A stretch of DNA of 64,000 bases from Bradyrhizobium jicamae (lineage in GTDB: Bacteria; Pseudomonadota; Alphaproteobacteria; Rhizobiales; Xanthobacteraceae), in contig NZ_LLXZ01000102.1 of the NCBI RefSeq assembly GCF_001440395.1, positions 174,144 through 238,143 of the forward strand, written 5' to 3'. Below, piece by piece: positions 17,749-26,474 of the stretch. The notes under the pieces were generated by a model. That model searched no databases. It was not told where the DNA came from and saw nothing but the letters and a program-made list of their open reading frames with translations. The first letter of the stretch is position 1; each line of letters opens with the position of its first letter. The translations under genes and the position numbers were made by a program.

Positions 17749-18656
17749 GGCGCATACCCATAAAGCAGTTCGATCGCCACTCGATGTCCGATATGCGCCG
17801 ATGGTGGACCCAATTCCGTATCGCGGCGGAACGACGCCAAGGGCCAACATGAGACATCGAGTTGCTTGTGAGCCAAACGAAAAGCCGCCCGAAGGCGGCT
17901 TTCCAAATTCGAAGTACGCCACGATCGGGCGAAACGACGCTTAGGCCCATTCTGCCTGCGGCGATAGGCCATGAAGCCCACGCCAGCGAAGCCGAGGATC
18001 ATCATGGCCCAGGTCGATGGTTCAGGGACAGCCGCCACAGACGTTTCGAGGTTCAGGACCGCGGCCGGAGCCAGTGCGGATTGCGGTCCGAAAATCGCGA
18101 ACAACTGCTCATTGGCAAATGGACCACTGATGGAAAGCAGCGAACCGCCGATCACAAACCTGTTGTCGCTTTGATTATGCGCAGCAGCATTCAAGGCGGC
18201 AATTGCCGCCTGTGAAAGCGTTACCGAGAACTGCTGTATGGGCCCGCCAGAGACGACTGCCGTGCCGTAGCTGTTGCCGTTGCCCAGATCATTGTAGATG
18301 CCGACATTGTTCTGTGAATTGCTGATGAGGGCATTGATGCTGCCGGTATAATCGAAAAGCCCCAAGGTCTCGCTGGTCGCAGAGGTATTGACTCCATTCC
18401 CGCCATAGAACGTGAGCGTCGCTGATGTTACGTTCTGGTTGGCCAAACCCGCGAGGTTGAAGGCAAGCCAGTTATGATATACTGCGCCGCTGAGATTGCT
18501 TGAGCCGACGTTGATGTTGGTGACGCCAGCGGTGAAACCACTGTTCGTATACCAACCGCTATCGAAGTTCTGGATCGTGGCGGCGTTTGAGGCTCCCGCG
18601 GTAATCACAGACAATAAAACCGCGCAGCTTAGCGCTTGCACCTTTAGAATACGCAT
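17745..18656 (-). CDS. PEP-CTERM sorting-domain protein with anomalous C-terminal extension
   Basis: A secreted, Ser/Asn/Gly-rich beta-type protein. It opens with a signal peptide (MRILKVQALSCAVLLSV to ASNAA) and carries an exosortase-recognition tail: VPEPSTWAMMILGFAGVGFMAYRRR, given here as PEP near residue 211, one hydrophobic helix, then an Arg cluster. Such tails are normally the last 20-25 residues, but this frame runs on 69 more residues through a terminator hairpin (17877-17903) to overlap the convergent hemC stop. A TAA at 17941-17943 lies one base out of frame; one extra G in the adjacent GGG run would end the protein as ...YRRRQNGA. A frameshift or homopolymer error is likely. ATG 18656 has GAGGG upstream; an in-frame ATG at 18680 has no such site. 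Confidence 0.8.
   Translation of the reverse strand: MRILKVQALSCAVLLSVITAGASNAATIQNFDSGWYTNSGFTAGVTNINVGSSNLSGAVYHNWLAFNLAGLANQNVTSATLTFYGGNGVNTSATSETLGLFDYTGSINALISNSQNNVGIYNDLGNGNSYGTAVVSGGPIQQFSVTLSQAAIAALNAAAHNQSDNRFVIGGSLLSISGPFANEQLFAIFGPQSALAPAAVLNLETSVAAVPEPSTWAMMILGFAGVGFMAYRRRQNGPKRRFARSWRTSNLESRLRAAFRLAHKQLDVSCWPLASFRRDTELGPPSAHIGHRVAIELLYGYAP
17877..17903 (-). terminator. Intrinsic terminator for the PEP-CTERM gene
   Basis: On the minus strand, AAAGCCGCC-TTCG-GGCGGCTTT followed by TTCGTTT forms a perfect 9-bp stem with a UUCG tetraloop and U-rich tail. It lies inside the apparent reading frame of the PEP-CTERM protein but just 38 nt beyond the out-of-frame TAA at 17941-17943, the place expected if that stop is the original one. 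Confidence 0.8.
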
Positions 18657-18783
18657 TCCTTCAATTCCCTCACTTACCATTTTTTAAACAACCTGAAAAA
18701 ATGCTAATTAAGGGATGCTACAGATTGATGACGGTCTAGGCGTCAGTCACGCTACGGGCCGCTGCGGGATGTATCGGCATCAC

Positions 18784-19254
18784 CTACTGCCCGTGAATCA
18801 GCTCGGCAATGCGACGGTCGGCGCGGCGTAGCCGCCGGCACAGTTCGCGGTTGATATTCTGCATCACGATGACATAGCCGTGGATGTCGGCCTTGTAGTA
18901 GCTGTAGAGGTTTCCGGCCGTCAGTTCGTACAGCACGGTTTCGCTCTCCGCGACCACGGTGGCCGATCGGTTCTGCATTTCGATCAGCGTCATTTCGCCG
19001 AAGAAATCGCCGGGCTCGAGGCCCGACATCCGGATCGAGCGCCCAGCCTCACCGAGCTTGCTCACCACGAGCTCGCCCGAGAGAACGATGAACATCGAGC
19101 GTCCCGGTTCGCCCTCGGCGACGATCGTGGCGCCGGCGTCGAAGCGGCGTTCGACCAGCATGGAGATCAGGCGGTCGAGGCTGGCGTCGGAGAGGCCGCC
19201 GAAGAAAGGCGTGGCGAGCAAGAATGCTTTCAGATCGGGTGAGCTGACAGCCAT
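18784..19254 (-). CDS. Cyclic-nucleotide-binding-domain protein (stand-alone cNMP domain)
   Basis: A 156-residue protein consisting of one CAP-type cyclic-nucleotide-binding beta barrel: LATPFFGGLSDASLDRL, FDAGATIVAEGEPGRSMFIVLSGEL, then the phosphate-binding cassette region LEPGDFFGEMTLIEMQNRSATVVAES. The cassette has the GE..L and R-S-A-T-V elements usually needed for cNMP binding. No DNA-binding helix-turn-helix follows; the last 35 residues are a charged helix. It may sense cAMP or cGMP and act through a partner, or have lost ligand binding. It lies alone between the PEP-CTERM gene and the binding protein at 19342. Confidence 0.88.
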   Translation of the reverse strand: MAVSSPDLKAFLLATPFFGGLSDASLDRLISMLVERRFDAGATIVAEGEPGRSMFIVLSGELVVSKLGEAGRSIRMSGLEPGDFFGEMTLIEMQNRSATVVAESETVLYELTAGNLYSYYKADIHGYVIVMQNINRELCRRLRRADRRIAELIHGQ

Positions 19255-19341
19255 CGCTCCAATATACGCCCGCGCCCGGCAGCGGCAACCTTCTCTTGCG
19301 GCTGCGGTCGTACCGCTAGTCGGTCACTGTTCCGAACCGCA

Positions 19342-20301
19342 TCAGCGCGCGACGTCCGACCATTCGGGGCACGCACGCTGGTCGACCGGAACCAGCCACG
19401 CCTTGTAGTTGGTCTTGTCGATCACTTCCGCGGGCAGCATCACCTTTTCTGGCAGCGGCTCCTTCCTGAGGTGACGCACCGCGGCCCTTGTTGCCGTGCA
19501 GCCGATCTTGAACATGTTGAAGTCGACGGTGGCGAGCATGCCGCCGGCTTCGATCTGCTTCACGGCGGGGAGAATGCCGTTGATGCCGATTACGGTCGCC
19601 GTCCGGTTGGCGGCCTTCAGCGCCTCCAGTACGCCGAGCGCCATGCTGTCGTTCGCCGACAGCACCGCGTCGATCTCCTTGTGCTCGCTGAGAAACTTCT
19701 CCATCACGCGCCGTGCATCCGGCTGCTGATAATTGCCGATCCCCGATCCTAAAACCTGGATGCCGGGAAACTCGGCGAAGGCGCGCTGATAGCCGCGCAC
19801 GCGCTCGCGGTTGGTCGGCGCGGCCGGCGTGCCCTCGATCACGACGATCTTTCCCTTGCCGCCGAGCTTTTCGAAGAGATAGCGCGCCTCGCGGTAGCCG
19901 ATCTCGAAATCGTCGGCGCCGACATAGGTGACGAAGCTGCCGGGCAGCGGATTGGAAACCAGCACGATCGGGATTTTGGCGTCGTTGAGCTTCCTGACGG
20001 AATCGATCATGGCGACGTCGTCGACGGGAATGAAGATGATGGCATCGGGTCGCTCCTTCAGCACCTGTTCCACCATCGCCTTCTGTTCGTCGACGTTGTC
20101 GGGCTTGTCCGGGACGAGGTGGATCACCCTTACGCCCGACGTGCGGGCGATCTGGTCGGAAGCAATGCGGAAAGCTTCGTAGGCCGGGTTGGTGCGGTTC
20201 TTGGTGAAGACGGCGATGGTCATGGGGTTGTCGGCTGCGCTGGCGCGCAATGTGCACAGGGCTATTGCGCTCGATATCACCGCTGTCATCAGACTTCGCA
20301 T
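19342..20301 (-). CDS. Periplasmic sugar-type binding protein (RbsB-like, Peripla_BP_4)
   Basis: A 319-residue exported binding protein. ATG 20301 follows a perfect AAGGAGG, which sets the start; the upstream frame reads into a dispersed repeat. A Sec signal (MRSLMTAVISSAIALCTLRASA) precedes the mature AD start. PNAYEAF-like, PDAIIFIPVD, VGADDFEIGYREARYLFEKL and IDAVLSANDSMALGVLEALKAA are signatures of the ribose/autoinducer-2-type binding fold. No matching ATPase or permease gene adjoins it; the nearest transporter is the branched-chain-type system at 20443-22977, with an unrelated type of binding protein. It may serve a transporter elsewhere or feed a sensor kinase. Confidence 0.87.
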   Translation of the reverse strand: MRSLMTAVISSAIALCTLRASAADNPMTIAVFTKNRTNPAYEAFRIASDQIARTSGVRVIHLVPDKPDNVDEQKAMVEQVLKERPDAIIFIPVDDVAMIDSVRKLNDAKIPIVLVSNPLPGSFVTYVGADDFEIGYREARYLFEKLGGKGKIVVIEGTPAAPTNRERVRGYQRAFAEFPGIQVLGSGIGNYQQPDARRVMEKFLSEHKEIDAVLSANDSMALGVLEALKAANRTATVIGINGILPAVKQIEAGGMLATVDFNMFKIGCTATRAAVRHLRKEPLPEKVMLPAEVIDKTNYKAWLVPVDQRACPEWSDVAR

Positions 20302-20334
20302 CACTGCCTCCTTACGGGGCCGTCGTTGCCTGCG

Positions 20335-20440
20335 ACAAACGCGAAGCGTTTGCGCAAGGGAGCGAAGCGACGAAGAAATCCATACTTTCTTGTGGCCCGA
20401 TGGATTACTTCGCTTCGCTCGCAATGACGGCCGTGCATGT
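20335..20440 (+). repeat. Dispersed intergenic repeat (GAAGCGAAG...CGCTTCGCTCGCAATGAC family)
   Basis: Non-coding DNA between the binding protein and the Liv fusion, with imperfect inverted halves GGAGCGAAGCGACGAAGAAATCCAT and ATGGATTACTTCGCTTCGCTC (each quoted only in part here), ending GCAATGACGG. I recognise this pattern as a common alphaproteobacterial intergenic element. It probably folds into a hairpin at the 3' end of the Liv operon transcript. Confidence 0.6.
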
Positions 20441-20442
20441 TG

Positions 20443-22977
20443 CTACAGCCACAAAATCTTCTTCCGGTATTCCAGATCGGTCAGCAGCGGCTGTGCCGGT
20501 CCCTCATGGAATACCGCGCCGCGCTCCAGCGCGAAGACGCGGTCGGCAAGCGCCAGCACGAGGTCGAGGTTGTGCTCGACGATGACGATGGAGATGTGCT
20601 GCCGCAGCCGGTCGAACACCCTGAACAGTTCGAGGATCACTGCCGGCGCCAGTCCCTCGAACGGCTCGTCGAGCAGCAGCAGTTTGACGTTCCCCGACAT
20701 CGCGCGCGCGACCGCGACCATCTGCTGCTCGCCGCCGGAGAGATAGTCGGCGGCGACATCCATGCGCTCGCGCAGGCGCGGGAAATAGTCGAGGATCTGT
20801 TCTTCGGTCCACACCACGCCGGTGCTGCCGTCGGTCTTACGCGCCAGACGGCCGAGCGAAAGATTTTCGCGCACCGTCATGCCGGCGAACAGGCCGCGGC
20901 CCTGCGGTACGTAACCGATGCCGGCGCGCGCGATATCGGGGGCGGGCAGGCGGGAGATGTCGACGCCGGCATATTCGATGTTGCCCGACGACAGCGGCAC
21001 GAGACCGGCGAGCGTCTTCAGTAGCGTCGACTTCCCCGCGCCGTTGCGGCCGAGGAGAGCGACGATCTCGCCCTCGCGCACGTCGAGCGTGGCGTCGTGC
21101 AGGATATGGCTCTTGCCGTAAAACGTGTTGACGCGCTCGAAGCGCAGGACCGGCGCTACACTCGCCTTCGCATATTCGCTGCTGAGATGCTCGACCTCGG
21201 GCACGCCGGTGCCGGTGTAGATCTCCTGCACCCTGCGGTCGGCGCGCACGGCCTCGGGCGTGCCGGTCATCAGCACCTCGCCCTGGTTCATCACGGTGAC
21301 GGCGCGGGAGAAGCCGAGCACGCGATCGATATCGTGCTCGACGATCAGGACCGGAATGTTGGCGGCGATGTTCTTGACGAGGTTCGACACGCGCTCGCGC
21401 TCGGCGGCGGCAAGCCCGGCCAGCGGTTCGTCGAGCAGCAGCACCTGCGGCTTGGAGCCGAGCGCGATACCGAGGTCGACCAGCCGCTGCCCGCCATAGG
21501 AGAGTTCACCGCCTTCGATGGTCTCAATGCCTTCAAGGCCGAGGAATTTGATCAGCTCCGCGGTCTCGGCGTGGATATCGCTGTAATGGTCGATATCGCG
21601 CCACAGGTTGAAGCGGCCGGGGCTTTGCGCCTGCAGCGACAGTCGCAGGTTCTCGTAGATCGAGAGGCCTTTGAACAAATTGGTGATCTGGAACGAGCGG
21701 GCCAGACCCTGATGGCAGATCAGGTCGGAAGGCACGCCCTGAATCTCGCGGCCGTTCAGCTTGATGGTGCCGCCATCGGTCGGATAGAGACCGGAGACCA
21801 GATTGAACAGCGTGGTCTTTCCTGCGCCATTCGGCCCGATCAATGCGTGGATTTCGCCGGCGCCGACTGTGAGGCTTGCGTCGGTGACGGCGCGGATGCC
21901 GCCGAAGCTCTTCGAGACGCCTTGCACAGCGAGCACGGTGCCGTCGAGCGCTTGCGGGCGCAGGAAGGCCGGCAGCGGCAGGCCTTCGTAGATCTTGCGC
22001 CGGCTCATCGCGGCGGTCTCTTCCGGCGGAGGCCACCAGCGCTTTGACAGCGTCGCCCAGATGCCGACGAGGCCGCCCGGCGAATACAGGACGAAGGCGA
22101 CGAAGACGAGGCCGAACCAGAGCAGCCAATTCGGCGTCCAGATCGAAAACAATTCGCGGAACAGGATGAAGAACAGCGCGCCGATCGCGGGTCCCAGCAT
22201 GCTGCGCATGCCGCCGATCACAACGATGGCGAGCAACTCGCCGGAGAAGGGGACGGAGACCGCTTCGGCTGACACGAGATAGTTCTGGAAGCCGATCAGA
22301 CCGCCAGCGAAGCCGGTGACGACGGCCGAGATCACGAACACGCCGAGCTTGTAGCGTTCGACCGGATAGCCCTGGAACGTGGCGCGCAACTGGTTCTCGC
22401 GGATCGCCATCAGCACGTGGCCGAATGGCGAGCGGACCAGGCGCAGCAGCAGATAGAGCACGCCAAGGCAGAGCACGGAGACGACGATGTAGTAGCTCAG
22501 TGCGCTATCGAGGCTGAACGGGCCGAGGTGACCGCGCTTCAATCCGCCGAGCCCGTCCTCGCCGCCGGTGACCGCGGTCCAGCGGAAGGCGATGGTGTAG
22601 GTCAGCGCCGACAGCGCCAGCGTCAGCAGCGAAAAGTAGACGCCGCGGCGTCGCAGGATGACGAAGCCGACGAAGGTCGCGATGACAGCGACGACGATCG
22701 CAGCCAGCGCAAGCGGCAGGAAGATGTCGTTGTTGAACCAGTTGCGCTGGATCAGCCCCGCCGCATAGGCGCCGATGCCGAACCAGGCGCCGTGGCCGAA
22801 CGACACCAGCCCGGTGTAGCCGATGCAGAGGTTGAGCCCCATCGCAGCTATCGCAAGCGCCACGACCATGGTGCCGGTGTTGAGCGAGAGCCCGAGCAGA
22901 TAGAGGCCGAACGGCAGCACGATGACGGCAAGCGTCGCCATCAACAGGGGGCGGTATTTGGCGAAATTGGTTGTCAT
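20443..22977 (-). CDS. Fused branched-chain amino-acid-type ABC transporter: LivM permease + LivG ATPase + LivF ATPase
   Basis: An 844-residue polypeptide joining three normally separate subunits. Residues 1-310 are a LivM-type permease (GYTGLVSFGHGAWFGIGAYAAGL at 53-75; EAA-like region near 190). Residues 345-590 are a LivG ATPase with Walker A GPNGAGKTT (381-389), signature LSYGGQRL (492-499) and Walker B LLLDEP. Residues 608-844 are a LivF ATPase with Walker A GRNGAGKST (643-651), signature LSGGEQQ (746-752) and Walker B LLLLDEP. Its start overlaps the LivH stop by 4 bp. It would import hydrophobic amino acids, amides or aromatic acids with LivH at 22974 and the binding protein at 23952. 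No stop codon or frameshift separates the domains. Confidence 0.92.
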   Translation of the reverse strand: MTTNFAKYRPLLMATLAVIVLPFGLYLLGLSLNTGTMVVALAIAAMGLNLCIGYTGLVSFGHGAWFGIGAYAAGLIQRNWFNNDIFLPLALAAIVVAVIATFVGFVILRRRGVYFSLLTLALSALTYTIAFRWTAVTGGEDGLGGLKRGHLGPFSLDSALSYYIVVSVLCLGVLYLLLRLVRSPFGHVLMAIRENQLRATFQGYPVERYKLGVFVISAVVTGFAGGLIGFQNYLVSAEAVSVPFSGELLAIVVIGGMRSMLGPAIGALFFILFRELFSIWTPNWLLWFGLVFVAFVLYSPGGLVGIWATLSKRWWPPPEETAAMSRRKIYEGLPLPAFLRPQALDGTVLAVQGVSKSFGGIRAVTDASLTVGAGEIHALIGPNGAGKTTLFNLVSGLYPTDGGTIKLNGREIQGVPSDLICHQGLARSFQITNLFKGLSIYENLRLSLQAQSPGRFNLWRDIDHYSDIHAETAELIKFLGLEGIETIEGGELSYGGQRLVDLGIALGSKPQVLLLDEPLAGLAAAERERVSNLVKNIAANIPVLIVEHDIDRVLGFSRAVTVMNQGEVLMTGTPEAVRADRRVQEIYTGTGVPEVEHLSSEYAKASVAPVLRFERVNTFYGKSHILHDATLDVREGEIVALLGRNGAGKSTLLKTLAGLVPLSSGNIEYAGVDISRLPAPDIARAGIGYVPQGRGLFAGMTVRENLSLGRLARKTDGSTGVVWTEEQILDYFPRLRERMDVAADYLSGGEQQMVAVARAMSGNVKLLLLDEPFEGLAPAVILELFRVFDRLRQHISIVIVEHNLDLVLALADRVFALERGAVFHEGPAQPLLTDLEYRKKILWL

Positions 22978-23849
22978 TCGAATTTCTCGATCCGCTCGCC
23001 AAGCAACCCTCGCGGCCGCACCATCAGCACCAGGAACATCAGCACATAGATCGAGGCTTCACCGGCGGCGGGCGCAAAATGAATGGTGATGCCCCTGACG
23101 ACGCCGACCAGCATCGCCGCAAGCACCACGCCCCAGAAACTGCCGAGGCCGCCGATCACGACGACGACAAAGGCGACCGTGATGATCTCGGCGCCCATCG
23201 CCGGATGCACGATCGTGATCGGGGCAAAGAACGCACCGCCAAGGGCTGCCATGCCGACGCCGAGCATCACGATCGCGGTCATGTAGGGCTGCAGGCGAAT
23301 GCCGAGTGCTGCGACCATGTCCGGCCGCTGGATGCCGGCGCGCACGACGCGGCCAAAGGACGTTTTGTGCAGCAACAGCCAGACGCCGAGCAGCACCGCG
23401 GCAACAACGGCGAGGATCAGGAGGCGATAGCGCGAAAACAGGAAGTCGCCGAGGAAGACCGAGCCGCGAAAGCTCTGCGGGATCGCCGCCGAGATCGGCG
23501 GCGCGCCCCAGATGATCCGGATCGCCTGCTCGGTGACCATGGCGAGGCCGAACGTCACCAAGAGGCTCAGGATCGGATCGGCGTCGTAGAACCTTCGCAG
23601 GATGAAGCGTTCGAAGAGAATCCCGAGCAGCGCCACGGCGATCGGCGACAGCACTATCGCCGAGCCGAAGCCGAGATATTTCGTGATCTCGACGGAGACA
23701 TAGGCGCCGAGCGCATAGAACGCGCCATGCGCGAGATTGACGATGCCGCCGACGCTGAAGATCAGCGACAGGCCAAGCGCAATCAGGAGGTAATAGCCTC
23801 CAAGCACGAGGCCATTCACCACCTGTTCGAGCAGAAAACCGAACTGCAT
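22974..23849 (-). CDS. livH: Branched-chain amino-acid-type ABC transporter permease (LivH)
   Basis: A 291-residue, roughly eight-helix inner-membrane permease. The N-terminal half has the LivH signature LVLGGYYLLIALGLSLIF and GIVNLAHGAFYALGAYVSVEI; the C-terminal half has the SFWGVVLAAMLVGVV stretch and ends with the basic RPRGLLGERI motif shared by LivH proteins. It overlaps the fused LivM-LivG-LivF gene by 4 bp, so the two are made together and would form the heterodimeric channel. Substrate preference is set by the binding protein. Confidence 0.92.
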   Translation of the reverse strand: MQFGFLLEQVVNGLVLGGYYLLIALGLSLIFSVGGIVNLAHGAFYALGAYVSVEITKYLGFGSAIVLSPIAVALLGILFERFILRRFYDADPILSLLVTFGLAMVTEQAIRIIWGAPPISAAIPQSFRGSVFLGDFLFSRYRLLILAVVAAVLLGVWLLLHKTSFGRVVRAGIQRPDMVAALGIRLQPYMTAIVMLGVGMAALGGAFFAPITIVHPAMGAEIITVAFVVVVIGGLGSFWGVVLAAMLVGVVRGITIHFAPAAGEASIYVLMFLVLMVRPRGLLGERIEKFE

Positions 23850-23876
23850 GTGCGATCCGCGACGTTAGAACGCGCC

Positions 23877-23916
23877 TTGAAAAAGAGACGGCGCCGGCTG
23901 TTGTATGCCGGCGCCG
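23877..23916 (-). terminator. Intercistronic hairpin with U tract, between binding-protein and livH genes
   Basis: A perfect 10-bp inverted repeat (CGGCGCCGGC, arms 23889-23898 and 23907-23916) with an 8-nt loop, followed on the minus strand by TCTCTTTTTC. It lies after the binding-protein stop (23952) and before the livH start (23849). This is an intrinsic terminator shape inside an operon, expected to let only part of the transcription pass to the permease genes and to stabilise the binding-protein mRNA. Confidence 0.75.
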
Positions 23917-23951
23917 CTAGCGCCAGTGGGCCCGACGCCCGTATCGGGCTT

Positions 23952-25196
23952 CTATGCCTTCATGTTGCAGGGATTTTGCGTCTTCGTCGGGTAGATGGCT
24001 TCAAGCTCCGCGCCCGCGGCCGGCACGGCCTCGCCGAGCACGAGCATGTCCCACTTGTCCTTCATCTCGCCTTTCGGTTTTACGGTGAACGGATAGGCCT
24101 CCTGCACGAGCTGATGGTCCCAGGAGCGGAAGTAGCCCTTGCGCGACTTCATGATGTCGAACTGTGTCTGCTTCTCGAAATAGGCGATCAGGGCGTCGCT
24201 CTCGGTCGACTTGGTATCGGTGATCGCCTGCGCGATCATCTTCAGCGTGATGTATTCGATCCAGGCATGGTTCTCCGGCGGTTTGCCGTATTTCTTGCTG
24301 AAGGCCTCGACGAAGGCCTTCGACGCCGGATTATCGAGCGTGTGGTACCAGACCGTCGGCCAGGTGCCGGAGAGATTACCTTCGCCCATCGCCCAGGCAT
24401 CGCCGGTGTTGAGATTGAAACCGACCAGCGGGTAGGGGAAGCCGAACTCGGCATACTGCTTGACGAGATTGGTGACCTGGTTGCCGGCAAGGTTGCAGCA
24501 GACGACGTCGGGCTTGGCCTGCCGCACCTTCAGAAGATACGGGCTGAAGTCGGTGACGTCTGTCGCGATCAGTTCGTCGCCGATCAGCGTCGCGTCGTTG
24601 GCGCTGAAGAACGCTTTCGCGGCCTTCAACAGGTCGTGGCCGAAAATATAATCCGCGGTCAGGGTAACGAACTTCTTGCCCTTCACCATGCCCTTCTGGT
24701 TCAGCGCGGTGCCGACGGCATTGACCATCACGGTGTTCGGGATATCGCAGTGGAAGGAGTAACGGTTGCAGTCCTTGCCGCGCAGCGCGTCCGAGCGCGC
24801 GCCGGTCGAGAAGAACACCTTCTTGTTGCGCTCGGCGACCTGCATGATGGTCAGCGACGAGGCGGATGAGATTTCGCCGAACAGCAGCACCGCGCCGTCC
24901 TGCTCGATCATGCGTTGCGCCTTGGTCGAGGCGGTGGCGGGATTGACCGAGTCTTCCGACATCAGGTCGATCTGCTTGCCCATGATGCCGCCGGAAGCGT
25001 TGATTTCTTCCGCCGCCATCTTCACCCCTAACTGCGCGTAGCTGCCGATCGCGCCGAGGAAGCCGGTCAGCGGCACCAGATGGCCAATCTTTATCCGCGC
25101 GGCCTGTGCGCGGAGGATGGCCGGCGATCCGATGGCGGATGCGCCGGCAAAGGCGGCGCCGGCTTTCAACAGAGTGCGTCGGCTGTAGCGGGTCAT
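23952..25196 (-). CDS. ABC transporter substrate-binding protein, LivK/amide type (Peripla_BP_6), Tat-exported
   Basis: A 414-residue periplasmic binding protein of the branched-chain amino acid/amide/aromatic-acid class. SRRTLLKAG near residue 5 followed by a hydrophobic stretch and ILRAQAA is a twin-arginine signal. The mature protein starts KIGHLVPLTGFLGAIGSYAQLGVKMAAEEINASGG, a family hallmark (quoted in part: PLTGFLGAIG). ATG 25196 has GGGAGGAG 8 nt upstream; the longer frame to 25259 has none. It heads the transporter operon and is separated from livH by a terminator-like hairpin. The IclR regulator upstream and the ThDP operon beyond suggest that its ligand is the substrate of that pathway. 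Confidence 0.92.
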   Translation of the reverse strand: MTRYSRRTLLKAGAAFAGASAIGSPAILRAQAARIKIGHLVPLTGFLGAIGSYAQLGVKMAAEEINASGGIMGKQIDLMSEDSVNPATASTKAQRMIEQDGAVLLFGEISSASSLTIMQVAERNKKVFFSTGARSDALRGKDCNRYSFHCDIPNTVMVNAVGTALNQKGMVKGKKFVTLTADYIFGHDLLKAAKAFFSANDATLIGDELIATDVTDFSPYLLKVRQAKPDVVCCNLAGNQVTNLVKQYAEFGFPYPLVGFNLNTGDAWAMGEGNLSGTWPTVWYHTLDNPASKAFVEAFSKKYGKPPENHAWIEYITLKMIAQAITDTKSTESDALIAYFEKQTQFDIMKSRKGYFRSWDHQLVQEAYPFTVKPKGEMKDKWDMLVLGEAVPAAGAELEAIYPTKTQNPCNMKA

Positions 25197-25375
25197 GACT
25201 GATCTCCTCCCGAGAGTTCGCCCTGACGTTCTCCCCGTCGATGTCAGCTTATGCGACAATGTGAGAGACGTTCTTTTATTATTGTAGGATATTTCCGGAC
25301 ACAGTCGTTCCTGTCAACGCCAAATGCGTCGCAGGCGCGCTTCTCGCGGTGTGGGGAGGATTTAGATCGGTCGGG

Positions 25376-26269
25376 TCAGGAGAATTTCGCCAGACCCCGC
25401 GCGCCGAATTCGATCGACAGCCGGCTGGCGGCCGATTGCACCAGCTTGGCGCGGCTCTGCACCGCCTGGTCGGTCATGCGCCAGATCGGGCCGGAAATGC
25501 CGAGCGCGCCGATCACCTCGCCGGTGAAATGATAGACCGGCACGGCGACGCAGCGGACTTCCGCGTTGAATTCGCCGTCATCGAAGGCGATTGCACTGCG
25601 GCGGATTTCGGCGATCTCGCGCAGCAGCACGGCGGGATCGGTGATCGACTTTTTTGTCGAGGGCTTCAGTTCCACCCGTTCGAGAAAGCGCTTCAACTGG
25701 TCGGGGCGCAGCGAGGCCAGCATGATCTTGCCGAGCGCGGTGCAATGCGCCGGGCGCACCACGCCGACGCGATCGGTCAACTGGAACGCACCGGCTCCGC
25801 TGGTGCGGGCAATGACGACCACGGAATCGCCCATGCGCACGGCAAAATGGCCGCTTTCGCCAGTTTCCCGCGACAGGTCTTCCAGGATCGGGGTGGCGAG
25901 ATTCACCATCTCGATCTCATCGAGCGCGCTTGCCGCCAGCGCAAACAGCGGCCGGCCGACGCGATAGCGCTTCGAATCCCGCTCCTGCCGGAGATAGCCA
26001 AGCGAGACCAGCGTCTTGGCGAGGTGGAAGGTGGTGGAGTTGTGCAGGCCCACCAGCTTGCTGAGGTCGGCTAGGCCGATGCCCTCGCGGTGACGCGCGA
26101 CCTCTTCGAGGATGGAAAACGCGCGCCCGAGCGACTGCACGCCGCCGCGCGCGCGTTCTTCGGCCTCGTCGTCGATGTTGGGCTCGGTGGACGGCATCAA
26201 TTTTGCGATCGAGATCTTCCGAGGGGAGGCCGGCTTGTCGCTCGTCTTCGGCTTGGCGCGCGGTTTCAC
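25376..26269 (-). CDS. IclR-family transcriptional regulator
   Basis: A roughly 297-residue regulator with a Lys/Pro-rich N-terminal tail, a winged helix (VQSLGRAFSILEEVARHREGIGLADLSKLVGL) and an IclR effector domain (SGHFAVRMGDSVVVIART, RPAHCTALGKIMLA, RCVAVPVYHFTGEVIGALGISGP; each is a separate segment). The start is uncertain: GTG 26269 is taken because it gives a normal length and has GGAGAA some 11 nt upstream; ATG 26197 is also possible. It sits between the Liv-type operon downstream and the divergent ThDP-enzyme operon, so it probably controls both. IclR proteins often bind aromatic or keto acids; the ligand here is unknown. Confidence 0.9.
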   Translation of the reverse strand: MKPRAKPKTSDKPASPRKISIAKLMPSTEPNIDDEAEERARGGVQSLGRAFSILEEVARHREGIGLADLSKLVGLHNSTTFHLAKTLVSLGYLRQERDSKRYRVGRPLFALAASALDEIEMVNLATPILEDLSRETGESGHFAVRMGDSVVVIARTSGAGAFQLTDRVGVVRPAHCTALGKIMLASLRPDQLKRFLERVELKPSTKKSITDPAVLLREIAEIRRSAIAFDDGEFNAEVRCVAVPVYHFTGEVIGALGISGPIWRMTDQAVQSRAKLVQSAASRLSIEFGARGLAKFS

Positions 26270-26474
26270 GGGAATCACTTCTCCAAATGGGCGAGGCAAA
26301 ACTCTATCAGGCCGTCCTCGCCCGGCAACAGCGCCGCGCATCGCGCGAGGCGCGATCGAGATCATACCACAATAGCAATTGACGTACAGTATTATGAGAA
26401 ATAGGGTCGCGGTCATTGCCGGGACCGCGCGAGCCAACGCGCGGACAATTGGGCTGCAGGGAGAGAACGAAGCG

